Below the pieces are notes generated by a model. It worked only from the letters and a program-made list of their open reading frames with translations, was not told the DNA's origin and ran no database searches. A stretch of 64,000 nt of DNA, taken from assembly GCA_947167135.1 (NCBI GenBank), contig CAMVGV010000002.1:32119-96118 (forward strand), given 5' to 3'. Position 1 is the first letter of the stretch. The number at the start of each line of letters is the position of its first letter. Below are positions 27,327 to 35,622 of this stretch, one piece after another. The stretch comes from an uncultured Lachnospiraceae bacterium (GTDB lineage Bacteria > Bacillota > Clostridia > Lachnospirales > Lachnospiraceae). A program made the position numbers and the translations under genes.

Positions 27327-27455
27327 ATTCTTACTGTTGCTTCGCAACCCCTCGCCGGGGAGGCATCCCACATCTGCGATGTGGGATAAACCTCGCCGGG
27401 GCGGCATCCCACATCTGCGATGTGGGATATGCGTCGCTTCGCTCAGAATGACACT
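27327..27455 (-). repeat. Short repeat with two GGCATCCC hairpin modules inserted
   Basis: The AAGATTCTT end (about 27327) and the CGCTCAGAATGACA end (about 27439-27452) of one dispersed repeat are held apart by two tandem modules CCTCGCCGGGG-GGCATCCCACATCTGCGATG-TGGGATA. Each module contains an ATCCCACAT/ATGTGGGAT stem. Confidence 0.85.
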
Positions 27456-27483
27456 AACCGAACGTCATTGGCATCCTACCCAC

Positions 27484-27751
27484 GGATCTCCACACGGCAG
27501 CTGCAGGGCAGATCGATATCCCACAACTGCAGCTTACTCCCGGATATCCACACGACAGCTGCAAGGCAGATCGATAGCGAACGACTGCAGTTTTGCGCCG
27601 AAATGCGGCGGCACGAGCCGAAAGCGCTCTTTTTGAGGCGGAGTGCCGTCCGAATATTTCGGCGCAAAACAAAGGCAGAGAGCGTGATCTGACTTCAGCT
27701 GCCGTATGGATATCCGGGCAAAATCCAACAGCTGCCGTGCGGAGATACGGG
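27484..27751. repeat. Palindromic element, copy 2, upstream of the giant gene
   Basis: Same orientation and plan as copy 1. The core runs from GGATATCC (27542-27549) to GGATATCC (27708-27715), with GTTTTGCGCCGAAAT/ATTTCGGCGCAAAAC and an apical CGGCAC/GTGCCG. An extra left arm lies at 27484-27517 and an extra right arm at 27727-27751. With the module at 27327-27455 it fills the 570 bases between the giant gene and rsfS. Confidence 0.85.
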
Positions 27752-27767
27752 GAAATAACCTACCGGC

Positions 27768-28103
27768 CTATCTCACAACCTCCCCGTCCTTCCAGATACG
27801 GTCGAGGTCATAAAACGCCCTGCTTTCTTTATCGAAGATATGCACGATCACATCCCCGTAATCCATAAGGATCCAACTGCTGTCCCTGTTGCCCTCGGTA
27901 TTCTTATGCGTGGCTCCGGCCTTAAAAAGAGCTTCACCCACAGCCTCCTCCATGGCATCCAGCTGGTTCGGGTTATTTCCGGTAGCAATGACAAAAAAAT
28001 CAGCAAAATCGGATATCTCACCGATATTGATTATTTTGACATCCTCGCCTTTTTTATTCTCAAGTGCTGCAGCGGCAGCCATCGCTATATCAAGATTTTG
28101 CAT
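27768..28103 (-). CDS. rsfS: Ribosomal silencing factor RsfS
   Basis: Binds ribosomal protein L14 on the 50S subunit and keeps the subunits apart when nutrients are short. About 111 residues with the family core INIGEISDFADFFVIATG, the SSWILMDYGDVIVHIF block and a C-terminal LDRIWKDGEVV. The ATG at 28103 is used because MQNLDIAMAAAAALENKKG is the normal family start; upstream sequence in this frame belongs to the end of yqeK. It overlaps yqeK by 14 bases and is last in the rplU-to-rsfS run. Confidence 0.95.
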   Translation of the reverse strand: MQNLDIAMAAAAALENKKGEDVKIINIGEISDFADFFVIATGNNPNQLDAMEEAVGEALFKAGATHKNTEGNRDSSWILMDYGDVIVHIFDKESRAFYDLDRIWKDGEVVR

Positions 28104-28659
28104 AGTAGTCGTAGGTCTCCTTTGTAGTGGGATCGACAGGTCTCGATCCCTTAGACAGGTAGTCAAGTGTATCGATTAAAATCTTCTTTACCGCCATATC
28201 GATATCCGTAAAAGCAAGCTCCCTTATGTCCGTAAGGTTCGGAGCCTCATTCCGGTTAATTTCGATGTAATCTGCAGTGAAAATGATCTTCTCGATAAGA
28301 CTCATTCCGGGACGCCCTGTGGTATGGTATCTGACTGCGTTAATGATCTCCTTATCCCTTATACCGAAATCATGCTCAGCAATATAGGCTCCGAGCTTAG
28401 CATGCAGTAAATAAGGCGCTTTCTTCTCCACATCATTAAGGGGAAGCTTATACTTTTTGCAAAGCGCGTACTTTTCATCATTGGAGATGTTTTTCGCACA
28501 GTCATGAAGGAGCCCGGCGGTAAATAATCTTTCCGGATCCTCACGATAACGCATCGCAAGAGAAGCCGCCGTGTAGGCAACCCCAAGAGTATGCTGATAC
28601 CTCTCATTATCGAGAAGCTTCTTTATCCTTTTTTTAATGGCTTTATTATTGCTGTTCAT
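28090..28659 (-). CDS. yqeK: HD-domain hydrolase YqeK
   Basis: About 189 residues of the HD superfamily, with the metal-binding His and Asp in AGLLHDCAKNI and further histidines in ARLGAYIAEH-like and VRYHTTGRPGM blocks. The family splits diadenosine tetraphosphate symmetrically in Gram-positive bacteria. ATG at 28659 begins MNSNNKAIKKRI; it overlaps the end of nadD by 14 bases. The nadD-yqeK-rsfS order is the usual one. Confidence 0.93.
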   Translation of the reverse strand: MNSNNKAIKKRIKKLLDNERYQHTLGVAYTAASLAMRYREDPERLFTAGLLHDCAKNISNDEKYALCKKYKLPLNDVEKKAPYLLHAKLGAYIAEHDFGIRDKEIINAVRYHTTGRPGMSLIEKIIFTADYIEINRNEAPNLTDIRELAFTDIDMAVKKILIDTLDYLSKGSRPVDPTTKETYDYYAKS

Positions 28660-29254
28660 ATAGATACCGTTCGTAAATAAACATCCTGACCGCCTCGGGA
28701 AGGTAATACCTGACCGAGCGGCCCTGTCTGACAAGCTCTCTTATCATGGAAGAAGAGATGTCTATATTTGTGGTATGTAATACCTCTATTTTAGCATCAA
28801 AATGCTCTTTATAGAATTCAATATCCCGGTAAAGTTCATCAAGGCTTTCATTATTTCTGACCGAGGTGATAACGGTGCAGCCGGAAAAAATCCGTTCGGG
28901 AGTCACCCAATTCTTCATTTCATGCAGTGCATCCGCCCCGGTGATAAAGAAAAGAGCGTCATCAGGAAACAGGGAATTTAGCTCCTCAATGGTATCCGCA
29001 GTGTAGGTATTGCCGCCCCGCCTTATCTCCATATCGGATACGGAAAAGAAAGGATTATCGGAAACCGCGAGGCGCACCATTTCAAGCCTGACTTCCGCCT
29101 CGGGCATCTTCATATCCTTTTTAAGGTAAGAATTACCGCTTGGCATAATGATAACCCGGTCAAGGCCGAATTCAAAAAGTGCCTGTTCGGCAATGATCAG
29201 GTGTCCGAAATGTATGGGATTAAAGGTGCCTCCAAGAATTCCGATCTTCTTCAT
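28646..29254 (-). CDS. nadD: Nicotinate-nucleotide adenylyltransferase
   Basis: Joins nicotinate mononucleotide to AMP in NAD synthesis. About 202 residues with the nucleotidyltransferase start KKIGILGGTFNPIHFGHL, and the family blocks FITGADALHEMKNW and SSSMIRELVRQGRSVRYYLP near the end. ATG at 29254 matches the family start; one at 29269 would add five residues. It lies 135 bases after obg, across a copy of the dispersed repeat. Confidence 0.95.
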   Translation of the reverse strand: MKKIGILGGTFNPIHFGHLIIAEQALFEFGLDRVIIMPSGNSYLKKDMKMPEAEVRLEMVRLAVSDNPFFSVSDMEIRRGGNTYTADTIEELNSLFPDDALFFITGADALHEMKNWVTPERIFSGCTVITSVRNNESLDELYRDIEFYKEHFDAKIEVLHTTNIDISSSMIRELVRQGRSVRYYLPEAVRMFIYERYLYEQQ

Positions 29255-29293
29255 ATCTCTTGTACTCATTAAAATGTTGCAGCCATAACCGGA

Positions 29294-29367
29294 AAAAGAT
29301 CCTTCGCTTCCCCTCGCCGGGGTGGCATCCCGTATCTCCGATACGGGATAAGGCTCAGGATGACAGA
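29294..29367 (-). repeat. Short repeat with one GGCATCCC hairpin module
   Basis: AAAGATCCTTCGCTTC and GGCTCAGGATGACAG ends flank CCTCGCCGGGGTGGCATCCC plus an ATCCCGTAT/ATACGGGAT stem. The stem bases differ from those at 27.4 kb on both sides together (CACAT/ATGTG against CGTAT/ATACG). Confidence 0.85.
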
Positions 29368-29389
29368 ATAATGAATTCAGGATTACAGT

Positions 29390-30691
29390 CTAATTCTCGT
29401 AATAATCAAACTGGAAGCCGTAGATCTTTACCGTGTCGCCTTCATTGATGCCAAGCTCCTTCAGCCGGTCAAGTGCCCCGATATCACGCATAAAGTTCTG
29501 GAAGAACATAAAGCCCTTTTCTGAATCGAGATTAGTGTAGCCCAGCATTTTCTCGATACGGGGACCCTCGATCACATAATAATCCTCCTTTTCGTCAAAG
29601 CTGACCGTAAAGGGAAGCTCCTCCGCAACATGCTCCATAGGATCATACTCGGCCTCGTATACGGCGACGCTCCTGTCTGTCTTTGACAGCATCTCCTTAA
29701 CGGCATACATGAGTTCGTTAACACCCTGACGGGTAGCCGCGGAAATAGGAATAACCCTTATACCCTTCGGTTCAAATTCCTTTTTTATGCGTTCTACGGG
29801 ATCCTCTTCTCCCTCTAAAGTCTGTATAACATCCGTCTTATTGGCAGCTATTATCTGCGGCTTAAGTGAGAGATCCACATTGAAGGAAGCGAGCTCCTTA
29901 TTTATGGCATAAATGTCATCAACAGGATCCCGTCCCCCGGTTCCCGCAGCGTCAACCATATGAATGAGAATGTGGCAGCGCTCGATATGACGCAAGAATT
30001 CATGCCCCAAGCCCACGCCCTCTGATGCTCCCTCAATAAGCCCGGGAATATCCGCGAGCACAAAGCCGCCATCTCCGTCCTTTAGATCCACTACTCCAAG
30101 GAAAGGATGGAGGGTGGTAAAGGGATAGTCAGCTATCTCGGGCTTTGCATTCGTGACCGCCCTTATCAGTGTGGATTTGCCCGCATTGGGAAAGCCGACG
30201 AGGCCCACGTCCGCGATGCTCTTCAGCTCCAGCACAACCTCCGCTTCAACACCGTCCTGTCCGGGCTTCGCGTATTTCGGAGCCTGCATGGTAGCAGTGG
30301 CATAGTGCTGGTTTCCGTTTCCGCCCCGGCCGCCACGGAGCACGCTAACTCTTATGTTTTCCCCGGACATATCAACGATCACCTTGTTGGTTTTGCTGTC
30401 ACGGACTATGGTGCCTTCAGGAACCTTAAGGATCAGATCCTTCCCGTTCCTTCCATGCATCCTTTTCTTAGCACCGTTTTCACCGTTTTCCGCGGAAAAC
30501 TTCCGCCTGTAACGATAGTCGGAAAGGGTGTTCATACCCTTGTCCACTTCAAATATAACACTGCCGCCGTTTCCGCCGTCACCACCGTCGGGACCGCCGT
30601 TAGCCACATACTTTTCCCTGCGGAAGGAAACACAGCCGTCGCCCCCTTTTCCGGATCTTATTATTATTGTAGTTTTGTCCTTAAATGCCAT
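29390..30691 (-). CDS. obg: GTPase Obg (CgtA)
   Basis: A ribosome-associated GTPase needed for 50S assembly. About 433 residues: glycine-rich Obg fold (1-158; GKGGDGCVSFRREKYV, GGPDGGDGGNGG), G domain with GFPNAGKST and NKTDV, and a C-terminal OCT domain. ATG at 30691 starts MAFKDKTT, the family start. The frame is open further upstream, but that part covers the terminator hairpin at 30726-30749, which argues against the longer start. The order rplU-prp-rpmA-obg is the classical one. Confidence 0.96.
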   Translation of the reverse strand: MAFKDKTTIIIRSGKGGDGCVSFRREKYVANGGPDGGDGGNGGSVIFEVDKGMNTLSDYRYRRKFSAENGENGAKKRMHGRNGKDLILKVPEGTIVRDSKTNKVIVDMSGENIRVSVLRGGRGGNGNQHYATATMQAPKYAKPGQDGVEAEVVLELKSIADVGLVGFPNAGKSTLIRAVTNAKPEIADYPFTTLHPFLGVVDLKDGDGGFVLADIPGLIEGASEGVGLGHEFLRHIERCHILIHMVDAAGTGGRDPVDDIYAINKELASFNVDLSLKPQIIAANKTDVIQTLEGEEDPVERIKKEFEPKGIRVIPISAATRQGVNELMYAVKEMLSKTDRSVAVYEAEYDPMEHVAEELPFTVSFDEKEDYYVIEGPRIEKMLGYTNLDSEKGFMFFQNFMRDIGALDRLKELGINEGDTVKIYGFQFDYYEN

Positions 30692-30717
30692 TGTCGTACC
30701 GTCAAAAGTTCCGCTGT

Positions 30718-30749
30718 TAAAAGAAGGGCTCCGGGAAAAACCGGAGCCC
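30718..30749 (-). terminator. Intrinsic terminator between rpmA and obg
   Basis: GGGCTCCGG (30726-30734) and CCGGAGCCC (30741-30749) form a 9-bp stem with a six-base loop, followed on the minus strand by TTCTTTT. It should reduce readthrough from the ribosomal protein genes into obg. Confidence 0.85.
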
Positions 30750-30770
30750 ATCATATTAAACAGCTAAAAA

Positions 30771-31064
30771 TTATTCAGCCTTTGCTTCAACCTCATAAAC
30801 GCTTGCCTGCTTTAAGTATCTGCCCTTTCTCTCGAAACGGAGAACACCGTCAACCTTTGCATACAGGGTATCATCTCCGCCCCTTCCCACATTCTTTCCG
30901 GGATGGATATGGGTTCCGCGCTGTCTGTATATGATATTTCCGGCTAAAACAAACTGTCCGTCCGCCCTCTTGGCACCGAGCCTCTTTGACTCGGAATCAC
31001 GTCCGTTCTTTGTGGAACCGACTCCCTTTTTGTGGGCGAAGAACTGAAGGTTAAGATTTAACAT
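30771..31064 (-). CDS. rpmA: 50S ribosomal protein L27
   Basis: A 97-residue protein near the peptidyl-transferase centre. The N-terminus is [14 protein letters not shown]. In Firmicutes this extension is removed by the protease Prp after the two phenylalanines, exposing AHKKG for its place near the tRNA end. The body has [15 protein letters not shown] and [18 protein letters not shown] as expected. The Prp gene is directly upstream, 16 bases away. Confidence 0.98.
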   Translation of the reverse strand: MLNLNLQFFAHKKGVGSTKNGRDSESKRLGAKRADGQFVLAGNIIYRQRGTHIHPGKNVGRGGDDTLYAKVDGVLRFERKGRYLKQASVYEVEAKAE

Positions 31065-31080
31065 TCCTAAATTCCTCCTT

Positions 31081-31419
31081 TTACTGCCTTTCTTCCGTGA
31101 GCTTCAAATACTCACATCCGTAATTCTTTTCACTGTCACTGATCCCGTAATACAAGCTTTCCAGAAGCAGCGCTGCCTTTTCAGACGGAGGGCTTTTGAA
31201 TTCACAGCTTATCATTCCCTCATCGTCGTCAGACAAAACCTCCATATTGGCCGCATCCTCCGGCAGCAGCCGGTCGATGGAATTTATGGTGTTTATAACA
31301 AGCATCGACACCGCGGCGCAGACCACATCATTACCTCTTTCCGCATATCCCGCATGCCCTGTGCAGCTGAAGCTTTTAATAAAGCCGTTCTCTGCTCTTC
31401 TAAGCTTAAAATGTATCAC
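31081..31419 (-). CDS. prp: Ribosomal-processing cysteine protease Prp
   Basis: Cuts the N-terminal extension from L27, which is essential in bacteria with the long L27 form. The 112 residues include the catalytic histidine in [21 protein letters not shown] and the cysteine 12 positions later. It sits between rplU and rpmA, two bases after the rplU stop codon, the standard order. Confidence 0.95.
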   Translation of the reverse strand: MIHFKLRRAENGFIKSFSCTGHAGYAERGNDVVCAAVSMLVINTINSIDRLLPEDAANMEVLSDDDEGMISCEFKSPPSEKAALLLESLYYGISDSEKNYGCEYLKLTEERQ

Positions 31420-31421
31420 CG

Positions 31422-31727
31422 TTATGCGTTGATCTTGTCGATCTGTACCTTGGTATACTGCTGTCTGTGACCGTTCTTCTTATGATAGCCTGACTTCCTC
31501 TTGTAACGATAAACAACGACTTTCTTTCCCTTGATCTGATCGAGAACCTTCCCCGATACAGAAGCATTCTTTACATCGTCGCCAACCTTTAAGGAATCAC
31601 CGCCAACAGCCTTAACATCATCGAAAGTAACAGCACTGTCCTTTTCAAGAGGAAGCTTCTCAACGAGAATCACGTCTCCTTCCTGAACCTTGTACTGTTT
31701 TCCGCCTGTTGCAATGATAGCGTACAT
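31422..31727 (-). CDS. rplU: 50S ribosomal protein L21
   Basis: A 101-residue 23S rRNA-binding protein, complete from [18 protein letters not shown] to the basic C-terminal [22 protein letters not shown] block (the last motif covers about residues 78-98). AGGAGGTG precedes the start. It is the first gene after a structured leader and a sigma-A promoter. Confidence 0.98.
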   Translation of the reverse strand: MYAIIATGGKQYKVQEGDVILVEKLPLEKDSAVTFDDVKAVGGDSLKVGDDVKNASVSGKVLDQIKGKKVVVYRYKRKSGYHKKNGHRQQYTKVQIDKINA

Positions 31728-31739
31728 ATGACACCTCCT

Positions 31740-31868
31740 GTCTTCTTATGATCGCTGGGCTTTTCGGTGTATAACACGGCCCGAGGCCGCTTTCCGGCGG
31801 AAGATCTATGCATCCACCGTCCTTATACTTTATGAACCTTACCAAGCGGCTCGCTACCCGCAAGCTTT
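31740..31868 (-). promoter_or_regulatory. Structured mRNA leader of rplU (L21-leader type)
   Basis: Between promoter and rplU lies about 130 bases of leader with several stems, including CTTCCGCCGG/CCGGCGG-like pairing near 31790-31803 and a long-range GGGCCGTG...CACCG pairing. Position and size fit the L21 leader known from low-G+C Gram-positives, by which L21 controls its own operon. I did not check it against a covariance model. Confidence 0.55.
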
Positions 31869-31871
31869 GAT

Positions 31872-31901
31872 AGGATAACATGAATCATATTCTTTTGTCA
31901 A
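31872..31901 (-). promoter_or_regulatory. Sigma-A promoter of the rplU operon
   Basis: On the minus strand, TTGACA (31901-31896) and TATCCT (31877-31872) are separated by 18 bases. Confidence 0.75.
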
Positions 31902-32011
31902 ACAGGTATTTCATCCGGTTCTTTTGAATAGAGATCCGCATCTTAAGGGCGTGTTCCTCATCCATCGTATGGAGCAGGGGAAGAATATCGGATTCTCCGT
32001 TATCGGTAGTT

Positions 32012-33046
32012 TTAGGATTCTTTTGCCGCAAGCTGTGCCTGAACGGCGGTTATGGCGATAACTCCTTCAATGTCGTGGGTATTGCATCCGCGGGACAGGT
32101 CGTTTACGGGCTTTGAAAGTCCCTGAAGAAGGGGTCCGTAGGCATCTGCCTTTCCCAGGCGCTGAACCAGCTTGTATCCAATATTTCCCGCATCGAGATT
32201 CGGGAAAATAAGTACATTTGCATGCCCTGCCACATCGGAATCCGGAGCCTTGCTCTCCGCCACCTCCGGTACTATGGCCGCATCCGTCTGCAGCTCTCCG
32301 TCAAGGATAAGTCCGGGATATTTTTCATGTGCGATCTTTACCGCATTTCTGACCTTGTCGACAAGCTCGTGCTTTGCGGAACCCTTGGTAGAATGTGAAA
32401 GCATGGCCACTTTCGGCTGTGCTCCAACCAGAGCCTTGAAGGAATTGGCGCTGGTGCGGGCAATGATAGCGAGCTCCTCGGAGGTCGGATCCTGATTCAG
32501 TCCGCAGTCTCCGAATACGAAGGTGCCGTTCTCACCCATATCACAGTCGGGCACGCACATAACAAAGAAGCCGGAAACCATCTCAACTCCGGGTGCCGTA
32601 CGTAAGATCTGCAGAGCGGGTCTTAAGGTATCTGCCGTTGCGTGGCAGGCTCCCGCAACCATTCCGTCCGCATCAGAGTTTTTAACCATCATGATACCGT
32701 AGGTGAGATAGTCGTTTCGGAGTATCTCATCGGCCTTTTCAGCTGTCATTCCCTTATGGGCTCTCAGCTCCACAAGCTTTTCCTTATACTCTTCAAACTT
32801 CGGATCCGTAAGAGGATTTATAAAAACAATATCCGAAATATCGACACGGAGCTTCTTTGCCTTTTCCGCGACCTCACGTTCATCCCCCACCATTACGATC
32901 TTTGCGATATTATCTCTCATAGCCCAGGTGGCGGCTCTTATGACCCTCTTATCGTTTGACTCGGGAAGGACTATGGTCTTTATGTCCTTTGACGCCCTTT
33001 CAAAAACCTTTGCAATAAACTGATTGACCTTGTCTGATGCTTCCAT
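32012..33046 (-). CDS. pta: Phosphate acetyltransferase
   Basis: Converts acetyl-CoA and phosphate to acetyl phosphate and CoA, the step before acetate kinase in acetate fermentation. The 344 residues match the short, single-domain Pta form of Firmicutes, with VLPESNDKRVIRAA at the start, DGMVAGACHATADTLRPALQ in the middle and FPNLDAGNIGYKLVQRLG plus GPLLQGLSKPVNDLSRGC near the end. ackA is not in the window next to it. The 284 bases between it and rplU hold the leader, the promoter and no convincing gene. Confidence 0.96.
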   Translation of the reverse strand: MEASDKVNQFIAKVFERASKDIKTIVLPESNDKRVIRAATWAMRDNIAKIVMVGDEREVAEKAKKLRVDISDIVFINPLTDPKFEEYKEKLVELRAHKGMTAEKADEILRNDYLTYGIMMVKNSDADGMVAGACHATADTLRPALQILRTAPGVEMVSGFFVMCVPDCDMGENGTFVFGDCGLNQDPTSEELAIIARTSANSFKALVGAQPKVAMLSHSTKGSAKHELVDKVRNAVKIAHEKYPGLILDGELQTDAAIVPEVAESKAPDSDVAGHANVLIFPNLDAGNIGYKLVQRLGKADAYGPLLQGLSKPVNDLSRGCNTHDIEGVIAITAVQAQLAAKES

Positions 33047-33100
33047 TTTCTTTTGTTCCTTTCTTGTGTTTTATTAAATATGTAAGCGAAGGATCCTTCC

Positions 33101-33274
33101 TCACGGCATTATTACATACCTGGTGATCCCGCAGTTCTCCTTGTATACTCTTTTCCAGAGCTTCCAGATATACTTCTGCGAAATATACCTTCTCTTTATC
33201 TTGCTAACATCCATAAGAGCGGAAACCTCCATAAAGAGTTCCCTTGCGAGTTCCGTCTCAAATTCTCTTTCCAT
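33101..33274 (-). CDS. Small protein of 57 residues, unknown
   Basis: An open frame too short for most gene finders: MEREFETELARELFMEVS at the start, then a basic middle (KIKRRYISQKYIWKLWKR) and VIMP at the end. CCGGAGT stands seven bases before the chosen ATG; an ATG at 33280 is too close to it. The composition, with charged helices and two tryptophans, looks protein-like. It lies 54 bases upstream of pta on the same strand. I do not recognise a family. Confidence 0.5.
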   Translation of the reverse strand: MEREFETELARELFMEVSALMDVSKIKRRYISQKYIWKLWKRVYKENCGITRYVIMP

Positions 33275-33315
33275 ATTCATACTCCGGTTATTCTTCCCCT
33301 ACAAGCAGCCTAAAA

Positions 33316-33449
33316 TAAGATTCTTCGGGCTAAAGCCCTCAGAATGACAGTATGGCATAGCCCTCAGAATGACAGTCAGCACAGCCCTCAGAATGACAGT
33401 CAGCACAGCCCTCAGAATGACAGTCAGCACAGCCCTCAGAATGACAGGG
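33316..33449 (-). repeat. Short-repeat array with 24-bp period
   Basis: A complete unit with the GGGCTAAAGCCC interior (33316-33350) is followed by four more CCCTCAGAATGACAG heads about 24 bases apart, joined by TCAGCACAG or TATGGCATAG. It lies between the protease gene stop and the small gene. Confidence 0.92.
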
Positions 33450-33468
33450 GCATCCCTCACGCAGCTTG

Positions 33469-35610
33469 TCAGGCGACTCTAAGTTTCACCGTAAACTTCT
33501 TATTCGATCCGTCAAGAAGCTTATATCTGACTGTTATGACACTGCCGGATTTTTTCGGTATGATCACCAGAGGATCCCCGTTCGAGTCGGTCTTTTCCAC
33601 CGAAACTTTTTTCAGATCTCTCTTTGATACACTGATATCATATTTAAATCTGCCGTCCGCCAGATCCCTGCAGCTATCAATACCGGCTGAAAGCTGCTTT
33701 TTCTTTTTAGTATAGTATACACCAATTTCATTGTCGGAAACAGCGGAAAAAGGATTTGCGATCTTCACAGGCTGTCCGGTGCGTACGCTCTTGTCGCTTT
33801 TTCCGACGATCCTCATATCTCCCCTAAGAACCCCCATCTTCTTTACGGTTCTTTGAACCTTCAGGAAACAGATCAGTGTATCGCTTCCGACTGTAACGGT
33901 GATAAGCACCCTGTCCCCTTCCTTTCCGGAAACGCACTTAACCTTCCCCTTTTCCACCTTTACCGCTTCGGGATTACTGCTGTTCCAGGATGCCGACTTC
34001 GTCAGCTTTTTGTCGCTTATCTTTCCTTCAGAATCGCCGATCTTCAGCTTAAAGCTCTTTTTCTCGCTGATAAACCCGGAAAACAGGGAGCCGTAGTGCC
34101 CGGCAGCATCCACAAGCGTATGTGACGGGTGGAGCTTAAAACTCTTTGTAAGATTAACCGCGTCGTATGCCTGGATCATTCCGTACATCGTCCTGTCGGA
34201 ATAGCTGTATGTCTTTCCGTCACTTGTGATCTCAAGGATCTCCTTTATTATATCAAAGCGTTCACCGCTCTTTTCCTTCATAAGATCCGGGTTTGAGCCA
34301 AGGCACATCGCCGTAACAGCCGCCACCATAGGTGTAGCCTGGGAAGTACCGCTTACGCTCCTGTATGAATCAATGTTTGAAGAACCCTGCTTTACAGCGC
34401 CCGATGAATTATCGTACTTTTGATAAATATATGAAGACCAGATCCCTGATCCCGGAGATAAAATATCAACCCAGCTTCCGTAGTTTGAAAAGTCCGCAAG
34501 CTTTCCCTCTGTCGCGGTAACGGCACCAACGGAGATACAGTGCTCATATGCTGCGGGATAATACTCCTTTTCGGAGCCGGAGTTACCTGCAGCCGCAACA
34601 CAGATAATACCGTTATCATAGGCTTCATCTATAACGGTGCTTAAGTATGAGGCATTTGAATTGGATCCCATACTCATAGTGATAATATCGACCTGCCTGT
34701 CTATTGCCATCCTGACGCCGATCGCGATATTTTTGAGACTAAAGCTTCTCTCCTTTGTTACCTGGATGGAATCTATCCTTACTCCGGGGGCAATTCCGTA
34801 GCCTCCCTTTCCGTTCCCCTTTATTGCAGCGATAATACCGTTGACATGGGTTCCATGTCCCATATTGTAATCAAAGCCGCTATGCTCCTTATCCACCTCT
34901 CCCGCATCATTAATGCTTGCAAGCGCAGGGATCCATAGTTTTTCGATGTATCCGGCGCTTTTCTTATCCCCGGTGTTCAGATCCTCATGCTCAGTATTTA
35001 CACCGGTGTCCAGAACCGCTACCGTAACCCCGTTTCCCGAGGATATCTTCCGGGCATCTCCATCCTTTATAAGTTTATGGTAATACTGCTTATCTGCCAG
35101 AGGATCGCTGCCTTCAGTATCCCCGCTGTTAACATGGCCTTCCTCAAAGGAGATTTTTCCGTATGATCCGGTTTCCTCAAGTATCTTTGCAAAATTATCA
35201 TCCACATCCAGAAGCTCTGCAGTATAGTCCGGCTCTATAAGGGTCGAGACCGTTGATAGGGCTGCTGCTTTATCAAGGGCTTCGGCAGTGCTTCCCTTGA
35301 AGCGTACAGAGGCCACACCGTAATCATAGCTTATAAGCTCCGCGCCGTACTCCGATGCGGTCTTCTTTGCTTCCGAAAGGCTGTCCGCAAGAAATACGCC
35401 CTCCCCGTCCACATAGTCCTTTCCCGGAGTGAGACTCTGAAGAGCGGAAACCTCTTCCTTAAGCATAGACGAAACGGAGGCCTCCTCAGTTAAAGCCCCC
35501 TTTTCCGACGATGCCCTGCCATTGTCCGCATATGCACTGACCGTAGGCAGCATCAGTACAAGGCTAAGAAAAAATGCAAGTGCTTTTCTGTATCTTCTTT
35601 TGAAATCCAT
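33469..35610 (-). CDS. Secreted subtilisin-like serine protease (S8)
   Basis: A 713-residue exported protease. A signal peptide ends near SAYA (26-28). A prodomain of about 150 residues resembles the I9 inhibitor fold (VSTLIEPDYTAEL). The catalytic domain carries Asp201 in AVLDTGVN, His252 in GHGTHVNG, Asn343 in AAGNSG and Ser423 in SGTSQATPMVA. The last 200 residues are beta-rich, with a bacterial Ig-like look (SWNSSNPEAVKVEKGKV), and may hold it at the surface. No wall anchor was seen. It lies 13 bases before trmD's stop codon, where rplS is usually found in Firmicutes. Confidence 0.93.
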   Translation of the reverse strand: MDFKRRYRKALAFFLSLVLMLPTVSAYADNGRASSEKGALTEEASVSSMLKEEVSALQSLTPGKDYVDGEGVFLADSLSEAKKTASEYGAELISYDYGVASVRFKGSTAEALDKAAALSTVSTLIEPDYTAELLDVDDNFAKILEETGSYGKISFEEGHVNSGDTEGSDPLADKQYYHKLIKDGDARKISSGNGVTVAVLDTGVNTEHEDLNTGDKKSAGYIEKLWIPALASINDAGEVDKEHSGFDYNMGHGTHVNGIIAAIKGNGKGGYGIAPGVRIDSIQVTKERSFSLKNIAIGVRMAIDRQVDIITMSMGSNSNASYLSTVIDEAYDNGIICVAAAGNSGSEKEYYPAAYEHCISVGAVTATEGKLADFSNYGSWVDILSPGSGIWSSYIYQKYDNSSGAVKQGSSNIDSYRSVSGTSQATPMVAAVTAMCLGSNPDLMKEKSGERFDIIKEILEITSDGKTYSYSDRTMYGMIQAYDAVNLTKSFKLHPSHTLVDAAGHYGSLFSGFISEKKSFKLKIGDSEGKISDKKLTKSASWNSSNPEAVKVEKGKVKCVSGKEGDRVLITVTVGSDTLICFLKVQRTVKKMGVLRGDMRIVGKSDKSVRTGQPVKIANPFSAVSDNEIGVYYTKKKKQLSAGIDSCRDLADGRFKYDISVSKRDLKKVSVEKTDSNGDPLVIIPKKSGSVITVRYKLLDGSNKKFTVKLRVA

Positions 35611-35622
35611 AGTTTACCCCTG

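Noticed and set aside
30107..30934. 275-residue plus-strand frame across obg and rpmA
   Set aside because: Antisense to two well conserved genes and across a terminator.
31885..31965. 26-residue minus-strand frame between pta and rplU
   Set aside because: No ribosome binding site, and its end overlaps the rplU promoter; the frame may be chance.
33344..33715. Plus-strand frame with repeated SQHSPQND peptides
   Set aside because: It is the 24-bp dispersed-repeat array read as protein and then runs antisense into the protease gene.
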